Part shown: in pieces, positions 16,999-26,081 of the stretch | Layout: every line of letters begins with the position of its first letter | How positions within the stretch are numbered: position 1 is the stretch's first letter | Assembly (NCBI GenBank): GCA_030041295.1 | Contig: JASHOD010000145.1 | Location: 1 to 52,506 of the forward strand | Length of the DNA: 52,506 bases | Reading direction: 5' to 3' | Origin: Nitrososphaerales archaeon | GTDB lineage: Archaea; Thermoproteota; Nitrososphaeria; Nitrososphaerales; CADDZS01 | The notes under the pieces: model-generated | Seen by the model: only the letters and a program-made list of their open reading frames with translations | What the model was told of the DNA's origin: nothing | Database searches by the model: none | Position numbers and translations under genes: made by a program

Positions 16999-18048
16999 TT
17001 GCCAATGCATGTGATGGAGCTCCCCAGAAAAGTCGTCGTCGGCGAAGATATCATCAATGATCTCGGGGCAATTCTCGAAGAATTGGAAATCGGCAACAGC
17101 GCTCTCATCGTCTGGGGTCCGAACGTAAAGAAAATCGTCGGAGACACTCTTCTACAATCTCTAGAAAAGAAAAAGTTCGCGATCAACTGGGAATTTTCGG
17201 GACCATCGACTTTTCACGAAGTCGAGCGGATCCAAAAACTCGCGAAAAAGACCGGCTCATCATTCATCATCGGAGTAGGCGGCGGAAGGTCAATCGATAT
17301 CGCAAAGCTCGCTTCGTTCAAATCGAAGCTCCCCTTTGTGAGCGTACCAACGAGCGCCTCCCATGACGGTATCTCTAGCCCATTTGCCTCGGTAAAAGGA
17401 CTGGATCGCCCTTATTCTGTCGTGGCTAAACCTCCAATCGCTATAGTTGCCGACATTGGGATAATTTCGAAGGCCCCATTTCCTCTTATGGTAAGCGGAT
17501 GCGGAGACCTAATTTCCAAGCTTACTGCTGTAAGAGACTGGCAGCTTGCGCGTGACAAGACTGGCGAATACTACGGTGGCTATTCTGCAAGTCTTGCCCT
17601 TCTGTCCGCGGATCTAGTAATCGAGAACTCTTCGGAAATTGCAAGTAAATCCGGAGATAGCGTCAGAGTCGTTGTCGAAGCCCTAATCAGCGCTGGCGTG
17701 GCAGCAGGTATCGCCGGTAGCAGCCGGCCGTGCAGCGGATCCGAACATCTCTTTTCTCACGCGATGGATATCGTGGCGCCGGGGAAGGGAATGCACGGTG
17801 AGAAATGCGGTATGGGTACGGTAATGATGGCGAAGCTCCATGGGCTTGACTACAAACAAGTTCGAGATGCACTGGATCGAATCGGAGGCCCCACAAAAGC
17901 TTCGGAAATAGGAGCTAGCGAAGAAGAGATAATCCGTGCCCTAATACTGGCAAGAGAAATACGAAAGGAACGTTACACCATTTTGAATGAGGCTAATCTG
18001 ACCGAACAAACTGCCGGGACGCTTGCACGAAACACCGGAGTTATTTGA
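16999..18048 (+). CDS. egsA: sn-Glycerol-1-phosphate dehydrogenase
   Basis: 349 aa. It reduces dihydroxyacetone phosphate to sn-glycerol-1-phosphate, the backbone of archaeal lipids. The NAD(P)-binding motif GVGGGRSIDIAKLAS and substrate region PTSASHDGISSPF are visible. Zinc ligands are the Asp in SGCGDLISK and His residues in GSEHLFSHAMD and GKGMHGEKCGMG. TTG 16999 is the longest start; ATG 17005 or ATG 17014 (MELPRKVVVG) are equally plausible. The C-terminal end is normal. This gene alone identifies the window as archaeal. Confidence 0.96.
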   Translation: MPMHVMELPRKVVVGEDIINDLGAILEELEIGNSALIVWGPNVKKIVGDTLLQSLEKKKFAINWEFSGPSTFHEVERIQKLAKKTGSSFIIGVGGGRSIDIAKLASFKSKLPFVSVPTSASHDGISSPFASVKGLDRPYSVVAKPPIAIVADIGIISKAPFPLMVSGCGDLISKLTAVRDWQLARDKTGEYYGGYSASLALLSADLVIENSSEIASKSGDSVRVVVEALISAGVAAGIAGSSRPCSGSEHLFSHAMDIVAPGKGMHGEKCGMGTVMMAKLHGLDYKQVRDALDRIGGPTKASEIGASEEEIIRALILAREIRKERYTILNEANLTEQTAGTLARNTGVI

Positions 18049-18091
18049 TTGACCCAGTCTTAGCAGCGTGATAGTTTCCAATTGTTGTGAG

Positions 18092-18997
18092 TTATTTCGA
18101 ACGAGAGGACTTGCGTTTGCTAGTCGTTGCAGTAGGCGCAGCCGTTTCTTCCTCGTCCTCTTCTTCTGAGGTCGTTGTTGCTTTTTCTTGTTCTCCTGCT
18201 TTGGATTGTTGCCCAGATTGAGACGTTGATGATTGAGTTTCTTCCGATTTTGCCTCAGTAGGTGACGGCGCAGCTTCAGTAGCAGGTTTAGCTGCTTCTT
18301 TCTTTTCCGCGGGATTTTCGTATTCTTCGATAAAATCAACCTTGTCGAGCGGCTCTAGGAATTTGAAAAGATCTTGGCTGATGCCGCGTTTTATTATCTG
18401 TAGACCCTCGACCAGAAAGTAATCGCTGGGGATTGTAACTTGAACCACCTTGTCTCCTTCCCCGAACTGAAACTTGACTTTCTCCTTTTCGATGGGAAGT
18501 CGGCGCCTAATCAGGGCTTCAACTTTCGCATCTCTAGACTCTAACTTTTCCTTGATGTCTACGTTGTATTCGAGTGTCTTTCCCGCATATTTGTGATTGA
18601 AATCGACAAAGACCCGACCTGACTCGATAGCCCGCACAATGCCAACTCGATTGTCCACTTCGATTTCGGCACCGATAGAGAGTTCGTCTGCCTTGTCGCC
18701 AAACTTCCTAATCGGCATCCGTGAAACACGTTCCGGATCTCTCACCCCGAACGCCTTGTCGGGTGAAAGCTCAACGTCGAGGGTTTGGCCGGGATCGGAT
18801 TTTGCCAAAGCCTCGTCAAGTCCCTTTAGGACCCATCCTTCGCCGACAGCGATTAGCCTCGGCTCATAAGTTCGTGTAGGATCTGCGTTGCCCGCTTTTT
18901 CGGCATCGCTCTTCCTAGTAGTATCAATAATCTGACCCGTGTCCTTGATTTTCGCGGTATAATCAGCAAGTATCAATGTTCCTTGTTCCAATGGCAT
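18092..18997 (-). CDS. FKBP-type peptidyl-prolyl isomerase (SlyD-like) with acidic/low-complexity tail
   Basis: 301 aa. An FKBP domain with an inserted IF (chaperone) domain occupies residues 1 to about 155: GTLILADYTAKIKDTGQIID, then VGEGWVLKGLDEAL, then VDNRVGIVRAIESGRVFVDFNHKYAGKTLEYN. A second alpha/beta region follows (about 156-228; AKVEALIRRRLP ... PSDYFLVEGLQIIKR), as in long archaeal FKBPs. The last 75 residues or so are low-complexity, rich in Ala/Thr/Ser/Glu and ending in SKRKSSRSK. The protein probably helps fold nascent chains; the tail's function is unknown. Confidence 0.92.
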   Translation of the reverse strand: MPLEQGTLILADYTAKIKDTGQIIDTTRKSDAEKAGNADPTRTYEPRLIAVGEGWVLKGLDEALAKSDPGQTLDVELSPDKAFGVRDPERVSRMPIRKFGDKADELSIGAEIEVDNRVGIVRAIESGRVFVDFNHKYAGKTLEYNVDIKEKLESRDAKVEALIRRRLPIEKEKVKFQFGEGDKVVQVTIPSDYFLVEGLQIIKRGISQDLFKFLEPLDKVDFIEEYENPAEKKEAAKPATEAAPSPTEAKSEETQSSTSQSGQQSKAGEQEKATTTSEEEDEEETAAPTATTSKRKSSRSK

Positions 18998-19108
18998 TGC
19001 AAAAAATCATGTCGGCCGTTATTGTTAAAATCATTTCGCCAACAGAGCGGTAAGCTCCATTAGGGCTTAAATCAATGATTACGCTGGACAAGGACTGCGA
19101 TATCTTAG

Positions 19109-20089
19109 ATGACCGTAGTAGATTTTCATAACCACTTCTATCCTCCAGGCTATGTCCGCGAACTCAGAAATGGAAAGGGCTACGCATCAATGACGAAAGA
19201 TGCGAGTGGGCAGCTCATAACCCAGTACGCGGGAGATTACAACATAGTAGTAGGTCCTCATATCGATTTAGAAGATCGCTTGCCTGACATGAAAAAATTT
19301 GGAATCGATCTCCAAGTCCTCACTCTCACAACGCCGGGTGTTGAGCGTGAGACAATCGAAAGAGGAGTGAGACTCGCAAGAATTACGAACGATCAATATG
19401 GTGACATTGTAGAGAAATATCGCGAGAACTTCACTGCCCTAGCAACTTTGCCGATGCAGGATCCTCAACTTTCTGTGGAAGAGCTTGAGCGTGCTGTGAA
19501 GGATCGAGGGCTGCGAGGAGCCATGATTTTCTCGAACGTGGATGGAAAACCGCTCGATTCGGAAGAGTTTGTTCCAATTTACGAGAAGGCTGCAAAATTG
19601 GACGTGCCTCTGTTCATTCATCCTACTTCGCCGGCCAATTCGAAATTCATGGACGAATACAGGCTGGTTCCGATTCTAGGATTCGGAGTGGACACGAGCC
19701 TGGCGATCTTGCGCCTCGTCTTTAGTGGGATACTAGAGAGAATCCCGAACTTGAAACTAGTGGCGACTCATACGGGCGGAGTGTTTCCATATCTCCGTGG
19801 CAGAATCGAAATTGGATACAAGGCTTACCCTGAGTGCAAGGTGAAGCTCAAAAATCCGCCTTCGACTTATCTCAAGAAGATTTGGCTCGACACCGTTTGC
19901 TACGACGAGGACGTTTTGATGTCTTCTTACGCCTACGTCGGAGAAGACAAGATGGTCTTGGGCACAGACTATCCCCACCAGATTACGGATATTGAGTACG
20001 CAGTCCAGAGAATACGCCGCTTGAAAATACAAGAATCTTCAAAGCAGAAGATCTTGGGGGACAACGCCCTAAAGCTGCTGAAGTTATAG
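19109..20089 (+). CDS. Amidohydrolase 2 family (ACMSD-like) metal-dependent hydrolase
   Basis: 326 aa TIM-barrel amidohydrolase. Metal-site motifs are the N-terminal HxH in VDFHNHFYPPGYV, FIHPTSP, the strand-5 His in ATHTGGVFPYLRGR, and LGTDYPHQ near the C-terminus with the catalytic Asp. This pattern fits the aminocarboxymuconate-semialdehyde decarboxylase/resorcylate decarboxylase branch. The substrate is unknown; no catabolic partners are adjacent. It is convergent with the aminotransferase gene downstream, 19 bases apart. Confidence 0.88.
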   Translation: MTVVDFHNHFYPPGYVRELRNGKGYASMTKDASGQLITQYAGDYNIVVGPHIDLEDRLPDMKKFGIDLQVLTLTTPGVERETIERGVRLARITNDQYGDIVEKYRENFTALATLPMQDPQLSVEELERAVKDRGLRGAMIFSNVDGKPLDSEEFVPIYEKAAKLDVPLFIHPTSPANSKFMDEYRLVPILGFGVDTSLAILRLVFSGILERIPNLKLVATHTGGVFPYLRGRIEIGYKAYPECKVKLKNPPSTYLKKIWLDTVCYDEDVLMSSYAYVGEDKMVLGTDYPHQITDIEYAVQRIRRLKIQESSKQKILGDNALKLLKL

Positions 20090-20108
20090 ACAGCGAGTTG
20101 AGTTGACT

Positions 20109-21269
20109 TTAAAGTTCCTTTAGCTCGTTCCAAGCTGATCCAAGCGCTTTGGATGCGTCGCAAGCATAGCCCGACACATTCAGAGCTTGTGCGCAAGCTC
20201 CGACAGTGGTCGACACGATTGCACTACCTACGTCCCCCATAGAGCCAATTCGAAACATACTTCCCTTCAATTTTCCGAATCCACCGCCAACCATGACACT
20301 GAATTTGTTTGATAGCGTTGAACGAAACTTCGCATCGTCGACTCCTTTCGGATAGTTTATTCCGATCACGACGTTTGATCTAAATTTACCTTGGGCAAAG
20401 GCGGGCATCCCGATTGACTCGAACGCCGAGTAAAAAGCTCTAGCGCAGATAGAATGCCTCCTGATTCTCTTTTCCAGACCCTCCTCCTGGATTATCTTGA
20501 GGGCCTCGTCAAGGGCAAAGAAAAGCGGTAGCGACGGCGTTGAGGGCGTTTCATCGTGCTCGGCGAACTTGAAATATCTTGGAATGTCGAAATACTGATT
20601 TCTCGGCTTTACATCACGCATAGCTTTTTTGGCGTCGTCAGAAAACGAAAGAATTACTAATCCAGGGGGCGCGGCAAGACATTTTTGGCTCCCAGCTATG
20701 CAAATGTCCACGCCTAACTTGTCGACGGGAAGCTCGTCGCCACCTAGAACGCTAATTGCATCGACGATAAAAAGGGCACCGTATTTCGAAGCTATATCCT
20801 TTAGTTCCTTTAGCTGACGCCAAGTGACTCCGGTCGAAGTTTCGTTGTACACGACGCAAAGCGCTTTAGGTTTTTCTGATTTCCTCATCGCGTCGTCAAT
20901 CTCATCAAGAGACGGAACTTGCCCCAATTCCGCGGTAGGATTCACGAGATTTGCGCCCGTAAAACTCGCGGATTCCCCGAGGCGCGATGAAAATTCTCCA
21001 AAAGAAGGCACGATGACGTAATCACCTGGATTCAGGATTGATCCAACTGCCGCATCTACTCCTCCAGTTCCAGACGCAGAAAGTACGACGATCTCGTTCC
21101 TGGTTTCAAAGACTTCTTGGCAACCTTCTCTGATTCTCTTGTACAAAGCATGGAATTCTTCACCTCGATGATTGATGATCGAGTTTAGCATTGCCTGCAA
21201 AACTCGGTCTGAGACATTGGTTGGACCAGGAAGCATAACGAGCTTTTTCATTCTTGCATCTACGCCCAT
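20109..21269 (-). CDS. Class V aminotransferase, serine-pyruvate/alanine-glyoxylate type
   Basis: 386 aa PLP enzyme. N-terminal signature MLPGPTNVSDRVLQAM, INHRGEEFHALY, and the PLP region with D170 (IVDAISVLGGDELP) and Schiff-base K196 (GSQKCLAAPPGL). This is the alanine-glyoxylate/serine-pyruvate aminotransferase family, used in archaea for glycine/serine metabolism or coenzyme pathways; the exact amino donor is not readable from sequence. Distinct from the desulfurase-like enzyme at 157-1350, which belongs to another branch of class V. Confidence 0.9.
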   Translation of the reverse strand: MGVDARMKKLVMLPGPTNVSDRVLQAMLNSIINHRGEEFHALYKRIREGCQEVFETRNEIVVLSASGTGGVDAAVGSILNPGDYVIVPSFGEFSSRLGESASFTGANLVNPTAELGQVPSLDEIDDAMRKSEKPKALCVVYNETSTGVTWRQLKELKDIASKYGALFIVDAISVLGGDELPVDKLGVDICIAGSQKCLAAPPGLVILSFSDDAKKAMRDVKPRNQYFDIPRYFKFAEHDETPSTPSLPLFFALDEALKIIQEEGLEKRIRRHSICARAFYSAFESIGMPAFAQGKFRSNVVIGINYPKGVDDAKFRSTLSNKFSVMVGGGFGKLKGSMFRIGSMGDVGSAIVSTTVGACAQALNVSGYACDASKALGSAWNELKEL

Positions 21270-21339
21270 CTTTTATTTCTCGGAGAAGTAAAAGAAATAT
21301 TGTCTCCGAGTCAAGAAATGAGTTGGTGGGAATATCTTT

Positions 21340-21714
21340 CTAAAGTTTGCCGAACGCCGCGATCTCTTCCTTAACCTTCTCAGAGATGCTCTCTATACCT
21401 TGGATAGGGAAGCTCGCTTCGGTTGTGACTATTACTAGTCCCGAGTCAACGGGGATCATTACAATCTTGAAGGATTCGTGAACGACGACGGAATATTTGA
21501 CGTGCCCGAAATATAATGCCCAGGAAGACATTGCCCCCTTGAAAAAAGTGAGATCGCGTACTAGTTGTTCCTCAGGATGATGAAGGCTAGAATCTTTGTG
21601 ATGCAGCTCACTGATCATCATACCTCCGCGGTTATCGAGAAACCCGAAATACCTTATCCGATGGTCGAAACTAAAGACGACGTCCTTCATTAATTGGCAT
21701 TCAGCGAGCTTCAA
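21340..21714 (-). CDS. Conserved-looking hypothetical protein, small alpha/beta
   Basis: 124 aa, starting at TTG 21714. The pattern of strands (DHRIRYFGFLDNRGGMMIS, KYSVVVHESFKIVMIPVDSGLVIVTTEA) and a C-terminal helix (IESISEKVKEEIAAFGKL) recalls roadblock/LC7-like or DUF6659-type thaumarchaeal proteins. Those assignments are from pattern only. It sits between the aminotransferase and nadM on the same strand, but 70 and 60 base gaps suggest separate or loose operon membership. Confidence 0.6.
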   Translation of the reverse strand: MKLAECQLMKDVVFSFDHRIRYFGFLDNRGGMMISELHHKDSSLHHPEEQLVRDLTFFKGAMSSWALYFGHVKYSVVVHESFKIVMIPVDSGLVIVTTEASFPIQGIESISEKVKEEIAAFGKL

Positions 21715-21774
21715 TCAATATGATAGCACTAAATGCCCTGAGATAACCTTTCTCTTTTTCAATCCCGCTTACAG

Positions 21775-22308
21775 TCATTCGAGTGCCTTGAATCTGCCCT
21801 TCTTGATGATCGGGCCAACCACCTTGGCCACCGCTGGAGGAACTAGCGACTTCCAATCCTCGCCCTCGATAATCCTCCTACGGACTTCAGTCGCGGAATA
21901 AACCTTGCGTTCGTAGAGGTCTGGCTCAATGACTTGGACTCCTTTCTCCCTAAAGAGCTGAATCGTCAGTCGGTCATTCGAGAAAACCACATCGTATTTT
22001 GGAACTACCTGATCGATGAATGCAGTCCAGACGGCGTGCCCTATCGCATCCGGAATTGGGATTATTAAGTATCTTTTTGCATCCAATCTTTCGTCGATCA
22101 ATGCGTTTCGAATCATGAGGATTCTCTCTCCGGCCGTGAACGGGTTCCTGAGCTCATGACTCTTTTGAGAGCTGCCGACCAGGATATACAGATGGTCTAC
22201 TCCCTTGAGGGCGTAATTGATCGATTTTAGATGGCCTAAATGAAGCGGCTGAAAACGACCGATAAGTAATCCAACGGGCTTGTCCAATTTCCGAGACTCG
22301 TTCTCCAA
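21775..22308 (-). CDS. nadM: Nicotinamide-nucleotide adenylyltransferase (archaeal type)
   Basis: 177 aa, normal for archaeal NMNAT. The nucleotidyltransferase motif is GRFQPLHLGHLKSI (H23, H26) and the second motif is YSATEVRRRIIEG, equivalent to ISSTxxR. It transfers AMP from ATP to NMN to form NAD. The start is TTG 22308; the fold begins about 10 residues later, so the N-terminus may be shorter. It is divergent from rtcA. Confidence 0.94.
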   Translation of the reverse strand: MENESRKLDKPVGLLIGRFQPLHLGHLKSINYALKGVDHLYILVGSSQKSHELRNPFTAGERILMIRNALIDERLDAKRYLIIPIPDAIGHAVWTAFIDQVVPKYDVVFSNDRLTIQLFREKGVQVIEPDLYERKVYSATEVRRRIIEGEDWKSLVPPAVAKVVGPIIKKGRFKALE

Positions 22309-22385
22309 TAAGTACTTCCTTTCTTTTAGGCGGTGAAACGCCTTCTTCGTTAATTCTTCGGTAGAATAAAATAGGATTCCCTCGC

Positions 22386-22394
22386 ATATATTAA
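22386..22394 (+). promoter_or_regulatory. TATA-like box before rtcA
   Basis: ATATATTAA about 32 bases before ATG 22426 in the divergent nadM-rtcA interval. Confidence 0.35.
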
Positions 22395-22425
22395 TGCGGC
22401 CCGCATCTATAGTTCGCAGTAACGC

Positions 22426-23499
22426 ATGGACTTCATTAAGATTGACGGCTCTCAGGGGGAAGGCGGAGGACAGATTTTGAGAACTGCTGTCTCGTTATCC
22501 TGTATAACGAACAAACCGATAAGAATCCAGAACATTCGAGCTGGGAGAAAGGAGCCCGGCTTACGGCCACAGCATCTACAAGCTGTAATTTCCGCGGCCG
22601 AGATATCAAGATCCAAGCTCACAGGGGCGACAATAGGATCGACAACGATCGAGTTTATTCCAGGAGAACCTGAACGTTCGGTTTTCAAGAGAATTGAGAC
22701 TGGAACCGCTGGTAGCGTAACGTTAATTGCGCAGGCTCTGATTCCGATCGCGATTTTTAGAGGACTCGATCTAGACTTGGAAATTGTCGGAGGCACCGAA
22801 GTTCCAGCTAGTCCCACAATTGACTATCTTCAAAAGCTAGTTTTACCGATTTACCGACGGATCGGCGGAGATGTAGAAATCGATCTAAGGCAGCGCGGAT
22901 ATTATCCGAAGGGCGGAGGTGTAATTCGTGTTCGAATAACAGGATCAAATTCGTCCTTAAAGCCACTTACATTGCACGAACCTTTAATGTCAGATCCTTT
23001 GGAAGCCACAATATTCGCTTGTTGTTCTTCCTCACTGCCCGAGCATATCGCGAGAAGAGAACTAGAATCTGCAAAGGATACTTTAGAGCAATCTAATATA
23101 CGAGTTCAAGATGCAATTCAGAAATCGGGCGAACTATCCCTCTCTCCCGGGACTTCCATTCTTGTCCATACGCAAAAGGATCAAGAATATATTGGGTGTT
23201 CGGCAATTGGGGAAAGAGGAAAAAGAGCGGAAGAAGTTGGAAGCGAAGCTGCCAGAGCGTTCACCGAGGAAGTAGCTAATCGACCCAATGTGGACTCTCA
23301 CCTTTCGGATATGATCGTGACACTCGCGTGCTGTACGGCTGGTTCCTCATTTTTTACGACCTCGAAGATTACAAGGCATCTTGAAACCAATCTCTGGATT
23401 TCAGAGAAGATGACCGGGATGAAATCTTCGATCACAGAAATACCGGAAAGGAAGATCTTCAAAATAGAGGTCGAAGGCATTGCCGAAAAGTCTATTTAA
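22426..23499 (+). CDS. rtcA: RNA 3'-terminal phosphate cyclase
   Basis: 357 aa. It converts RNA 3'-phosphates to 2',3'-cyclic phosphates via an enzyme-AMP intermediate. It starts with the conserved block IDGSQGEGGGQILRTAVSLS, then NIRAGRKEPGLRPQHL and GGYY-like RGYYPKGGGVIRV. The nucleophile His is H292 in DSHLSDMIVTLA, matching the position of E. coli H309. Complete. Downstream, after 41 bases, is the second proteasome beta gene on the same strand. Confidence 0.95.
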   Translation: MDFIKIDGSQGEGGGQILRTAVSLSCITNKPIRIQNIRAGRKEPGLRPQHLQAVISAAEISRSKLTGATIGSTTIEFIPGEPERSVFKRIETGTAGSVTLIAQALIPIAIFRGLDLDLEIVGGTEVPASPTIDYLQKLVLPIYRRIGGDVEIDLRQRGYYPKGGGVIRVRITGSNSSLKPLTLHEPLMSDPLEATIFACCSSSLPEHIARRELESAKDTLEQSNIRVQDAIQKSGELSLSPGTSILVHTQKDQEYIGCSAIGERGKRAEEVGSEAARAFTEEVANRPNVDSHLSDMIVTLACCTAGSSFFTTSKITRHLETNLWISEKMTGMKSSITEIPERKIFKIEVEGIAEKSI

Positions 23500-23540
23500 C
23501 CTGTGGCTCAAAATTGAACTCAAATCAGTGATTTTAGCGA

Positions 23541-24173
23541 TTGGCATTTCCTGAAGCATATATTCCTGGAGCTACCGTTGTGGGCATCGCGTACAAAGAT
23601 GGTGTCCTTCTGGGGGCGGAGAGACGAGTTACATTAGGCGGATTTGTGGTCAGCAAGAGCGGTAAAAAGACCTTCAAGGTTACTGACAAAGTGGGTGCTG
23701 CTTGCGCAGGTATGATTGGCGATATGCAGATTCTTATCAAGGAATTGCAATCGTATGTGAAGATAAGAGAACTCGAAACGAGAAGAAAGATGCCAGCCAA
23801 TTCCGTGGCGAAATTACTTTCAGTTATCATGTTTGAACGAAGGTACTTTCCATACATTACCCAAGTCATGGTGGGCGGAGTCGACAGCAAACCATCTATT
23901 TATGTCCTAGATCCTCTAGGCTCGGTTATTCCAGATGATTATGCAGCGGTAGGCTCTGGCGCTGAAATTGCGATCGGCGTAGTCGAAAATGGATATACCG
24001 ACGGGATGAGCGAGGCACAGGCTAGAGAATTGGGATTGAAAGCGATTCGGGCGGCAATTAAGAGAGATGTTTCGAGCGGAGACGAAATCGATCTCGTTTA
24101 TGTTACAAGTGACGAGCTTCGTGAAGAGTCCCTACCTCTCGTGGCACCCGCGAGCAAGACTGCCTCTGCATAA
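23541..24173 (+). CDS. Proteasome beta subunit, predicted non-catalytic
   Basis: 210 aa. The short leader (MAFPEAYIPG) is followed by Ala11 where catalytic Thr1 should be: PG-ATVVGIAYKDG aligns with G-TTTVGI. The position-17 equivalent is E27 (GAERRVT) and K33 is K43 (SGKK), so the alignment is secure. Several crenarchaeal and thaumarchaeal genomes have two beta paralogues of which one is inactive or structural, and this fits. It starts at TTG 23541, since an in-frame TAG lies just upstream. It probably assembles with the catalytic subunit at 16027-16755. Confidence 0.92.
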   Translation: MAFPEAYIPGATVVGIAYKDGVLLGAERRVTLGGFVVSKSGKKTFKVTDKVGAACAGMIGDMQILIKELQSYVKIRELETRRKMPANSVAKLLSVIMFERRYFPYITQVMVGGVDSKPSIYVLDPLGSVIPDDYAAVGSGAEIAIGVVENGYTDGMSEAQARELGLKAIRAAIKRDVSSGDEIDLVYVTSDELREESLPLVAPASKTASA

Positions 24174-24290
24174 GAGAACCATGTTCATCTACGGTGGGCG
24201 TGGAGAAAATTCAATCAGAGATTTGAATGGAATAGACCATTACAAGTCAAATAGACCGCGTTAGTCTCGATACTAGAGACACCATTCCAC

Positions 24291-25524
24291 ATGCTAGCTA
24301 AGAAATCAATCAAACAGAGTTATTCTCCTTCAGAGATAGTACTTTCTCTGATGCGCGAATTTAAGCAGATGACAAATGAAACTATCCGAATAGGCCTAGC
24401 TTACAACAATGTCTCTACAATGAAAAGGCTCTCGAAACTATCTTACTCTCAGCTAAAAAGATACAATCATTTCCCATCGTATTACAAACTTGCGCGATTT
24501 CTAAAGCTACAGGAATTCTAGCTTCTAGAAAGAAATCCATCAGACGAGGCTATCCTAGCAAGGATCCACATCTCAGAAGACCTATCCTAGTTTCATGTTA
24601 TGGTTTCAAAATAGAGAATGGAAAACTTCGGATACCACTGGGTGAAAAACAATACGAGTACATTCCTCTCACAAGTCATTCACAAAAAATATTGGAAGAT
24701 GACAAGTCACTAAAGGTAAAATCTTTTGCTCTCACTCTTTCCACGCTTTCTCTTTGCGTAGTGAAGGAAGTCCCGGAGATTATAGATATCAAAGGTACAA
24801 TGGGCATCGACAGAAACCTGCGAAATCTGACAGCTGGTAGCAAAGATCAGATAATTTACTACGATACTGAAGGAGTGATCAAAATTGGAGACACGACTAA
24901 GGAAAAAATTCAATCCTTCAAGCGAAATGATGTAGAAGTTAGAAGAAGGATATCTTCAAAATATGCAAGAAGACGCAAGAACTAACAGAGAACATACTCC
25001 ACAAGATTTCGAACGATACAGTAGTCCATTGTAGCGTCAAGAATCTAGCTATTGTCTTTGAGGATATCAGATTCATCAGATCAATGTATCAAAGAGGTAA
25101 CTATCAGGGCAGAAATTATCATAGACTAATGAATAATCACTGGCAGTATTCAAAGATAAAGACCATGATCGAGTATAAGGCTGCTTGGAAAGGAATTCCG
25201 GTTATCCACTTAACCAAATCTGAGACCAGAGGAACATCATCGATCTGCTACATATGCGGGCAGAGTCTCCAAGGTAGCAAAGACAAGACAAGACAGCTTT
25301 GGTGTAAGAAGTGTATGAAATGGTTTGATCGCGATCTTGTCGCGGTCATGAACATATCTCATCGCGGGTGGGTGAGGTTCGCCCATTCTAAAGGCATCGG
25401 AAGTGAATCGATGGTACAGGAAAGCGAACGAAGGGGAGGAGCCGCTAACCCTGAAAGCCGATCCGATGAAGTTATCATCTACACCGGTGGGAGAAACGTG
25501 CTTGGCATGATTCTCCCGCGCTAA
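24291..25524 (+). pseudogene. Frameshifted TnpB, copy 2
   Basis: Homologous over its whole length to the TnpB at 3294-4502 but split into three frames. The first piece ends at a stop at 24519-24521; inserting one base near 24492 restores KLCAISKATGILAS. The second piece ends at about 24985, and another 1-base deletion near 24978 is needed to reach ELTENILHKIS. The third piece runs to 25524. Reading through both shifts keeps the RuvC-I Asp (GIDRNLRNL), the RuvC-II Glu (IVFEDIR), zinc finger CYICG...CKKC and DRDLVAVMNI. Either a recent pseudogene or an assembly/sequencing artefact of two indels. Confidence 0.85.
25369..25480 (+). ncRNA. Predicted TnpB guide RNA scaffold, copy 2
   Basis: Same structure as copy 1: stem TGGGTGA-ggt-TCGCCCA (25369-25385) with a compensatory C-G to G-C change relative to copy 1, a CATCG...CGATG stem, and the 21-nt terminal block 25460-25480 identical to 4461-4481. 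Similarity between loci ends here, so the presumed guide begins near 25481 (ACACCGGTGGGAGAAACG). A separate GGGAGAA/TTCTCCC hairpin lies in the flank at 25489-25517. Confidence 0.5.
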
Positions 25525-25596
25525 AAGATGAAAACGGAACCCATAAGAGATATATTCGTAGTCAAACATATTGGATCGGATTAGGAAGGCGAGGCC

Positions 25597-25995
25597 ATGT
25601 CATTAATTGTGGGAACGTCAGATCAGATCAAAATCACACCGAGGGCACTAGATCGAATAAAGCAGCTCTTGGAGAAAGAAGCAAATCCAAACGCTGGTTT
25701 GAGGCTCTACATTTCTGGCGGTGGGTGCGCTGGCATGTCCTATGGGATGTCTATTGACGATTCGGTATCAAGTGATGACGCGGTAGTAAAGTCAAGCGGA
25801 GTGAAGGTCATAGTTGACAAGCTAAGTTTGATCTACTTGCGCGGCTCCACGATAGATTACGAGGAAACTCTTCAGACATCCGGCTTCAAGGTCGACAACC
25901 CGAATGCTGCCGCCTCATGCGGTTGCGGCTTGTCTTTCAAGGCAAACAAGCAGACTGCCGAAGCTGCCGAGAAACAAGCTACGACATTGGCTTAG
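25597..25995 (+). CDS. HesB/IscA-type iron-sulfur cluster carrier
   Basis: 132 aa A-type carrier. Three Cys ligands are present: C44 in GGGCAGMSYG and C108/C110 in SCGCGLSF. It delivers or scaffolds Fe-S clusters. The C-terminal tail (KANKQTAEAAEKQATTLA) is a short Ala-rich extension. It lies just after the frameshifted TnpB and 86 bases before the epimerase gene on the same strand. Confidence 0.92.
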   Translation: MSLIVGTSDQIKITPRALDRIKQLLEKEANPNAGLRLYISGGGCAGMSYGMSIDDSVSSDDAVVKSSGVKVIVDKLSLIYLRGSTIDYEETLQTSGFKVDNPNAAASCGCGLSFKANKQTAEAAEKQATTLA

Positions 25996-26081
25996 AAAAG
26001 CTCAAACTCGGAACTTCGAGCCCTGAGCCAAAGAGATGCAGTCGGCTTTTTAGTTTCTTTTTTTCCGTCTCTCGAAATCAT

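Noticed and set aside
22452..22817. A 121-codon minus-strand frame inside rtcA
   Set aside because: Antisense to a well-supported enzyme; composition typical of shadow frames.
25489..25517. GGGAGAA/TTCTCCC hairpin as the transposon's right end
   Set aside because: Similarity between the two TnpB loci stops before it (25480), so it is most likely flanking DNA; it might still serve as a terminator.
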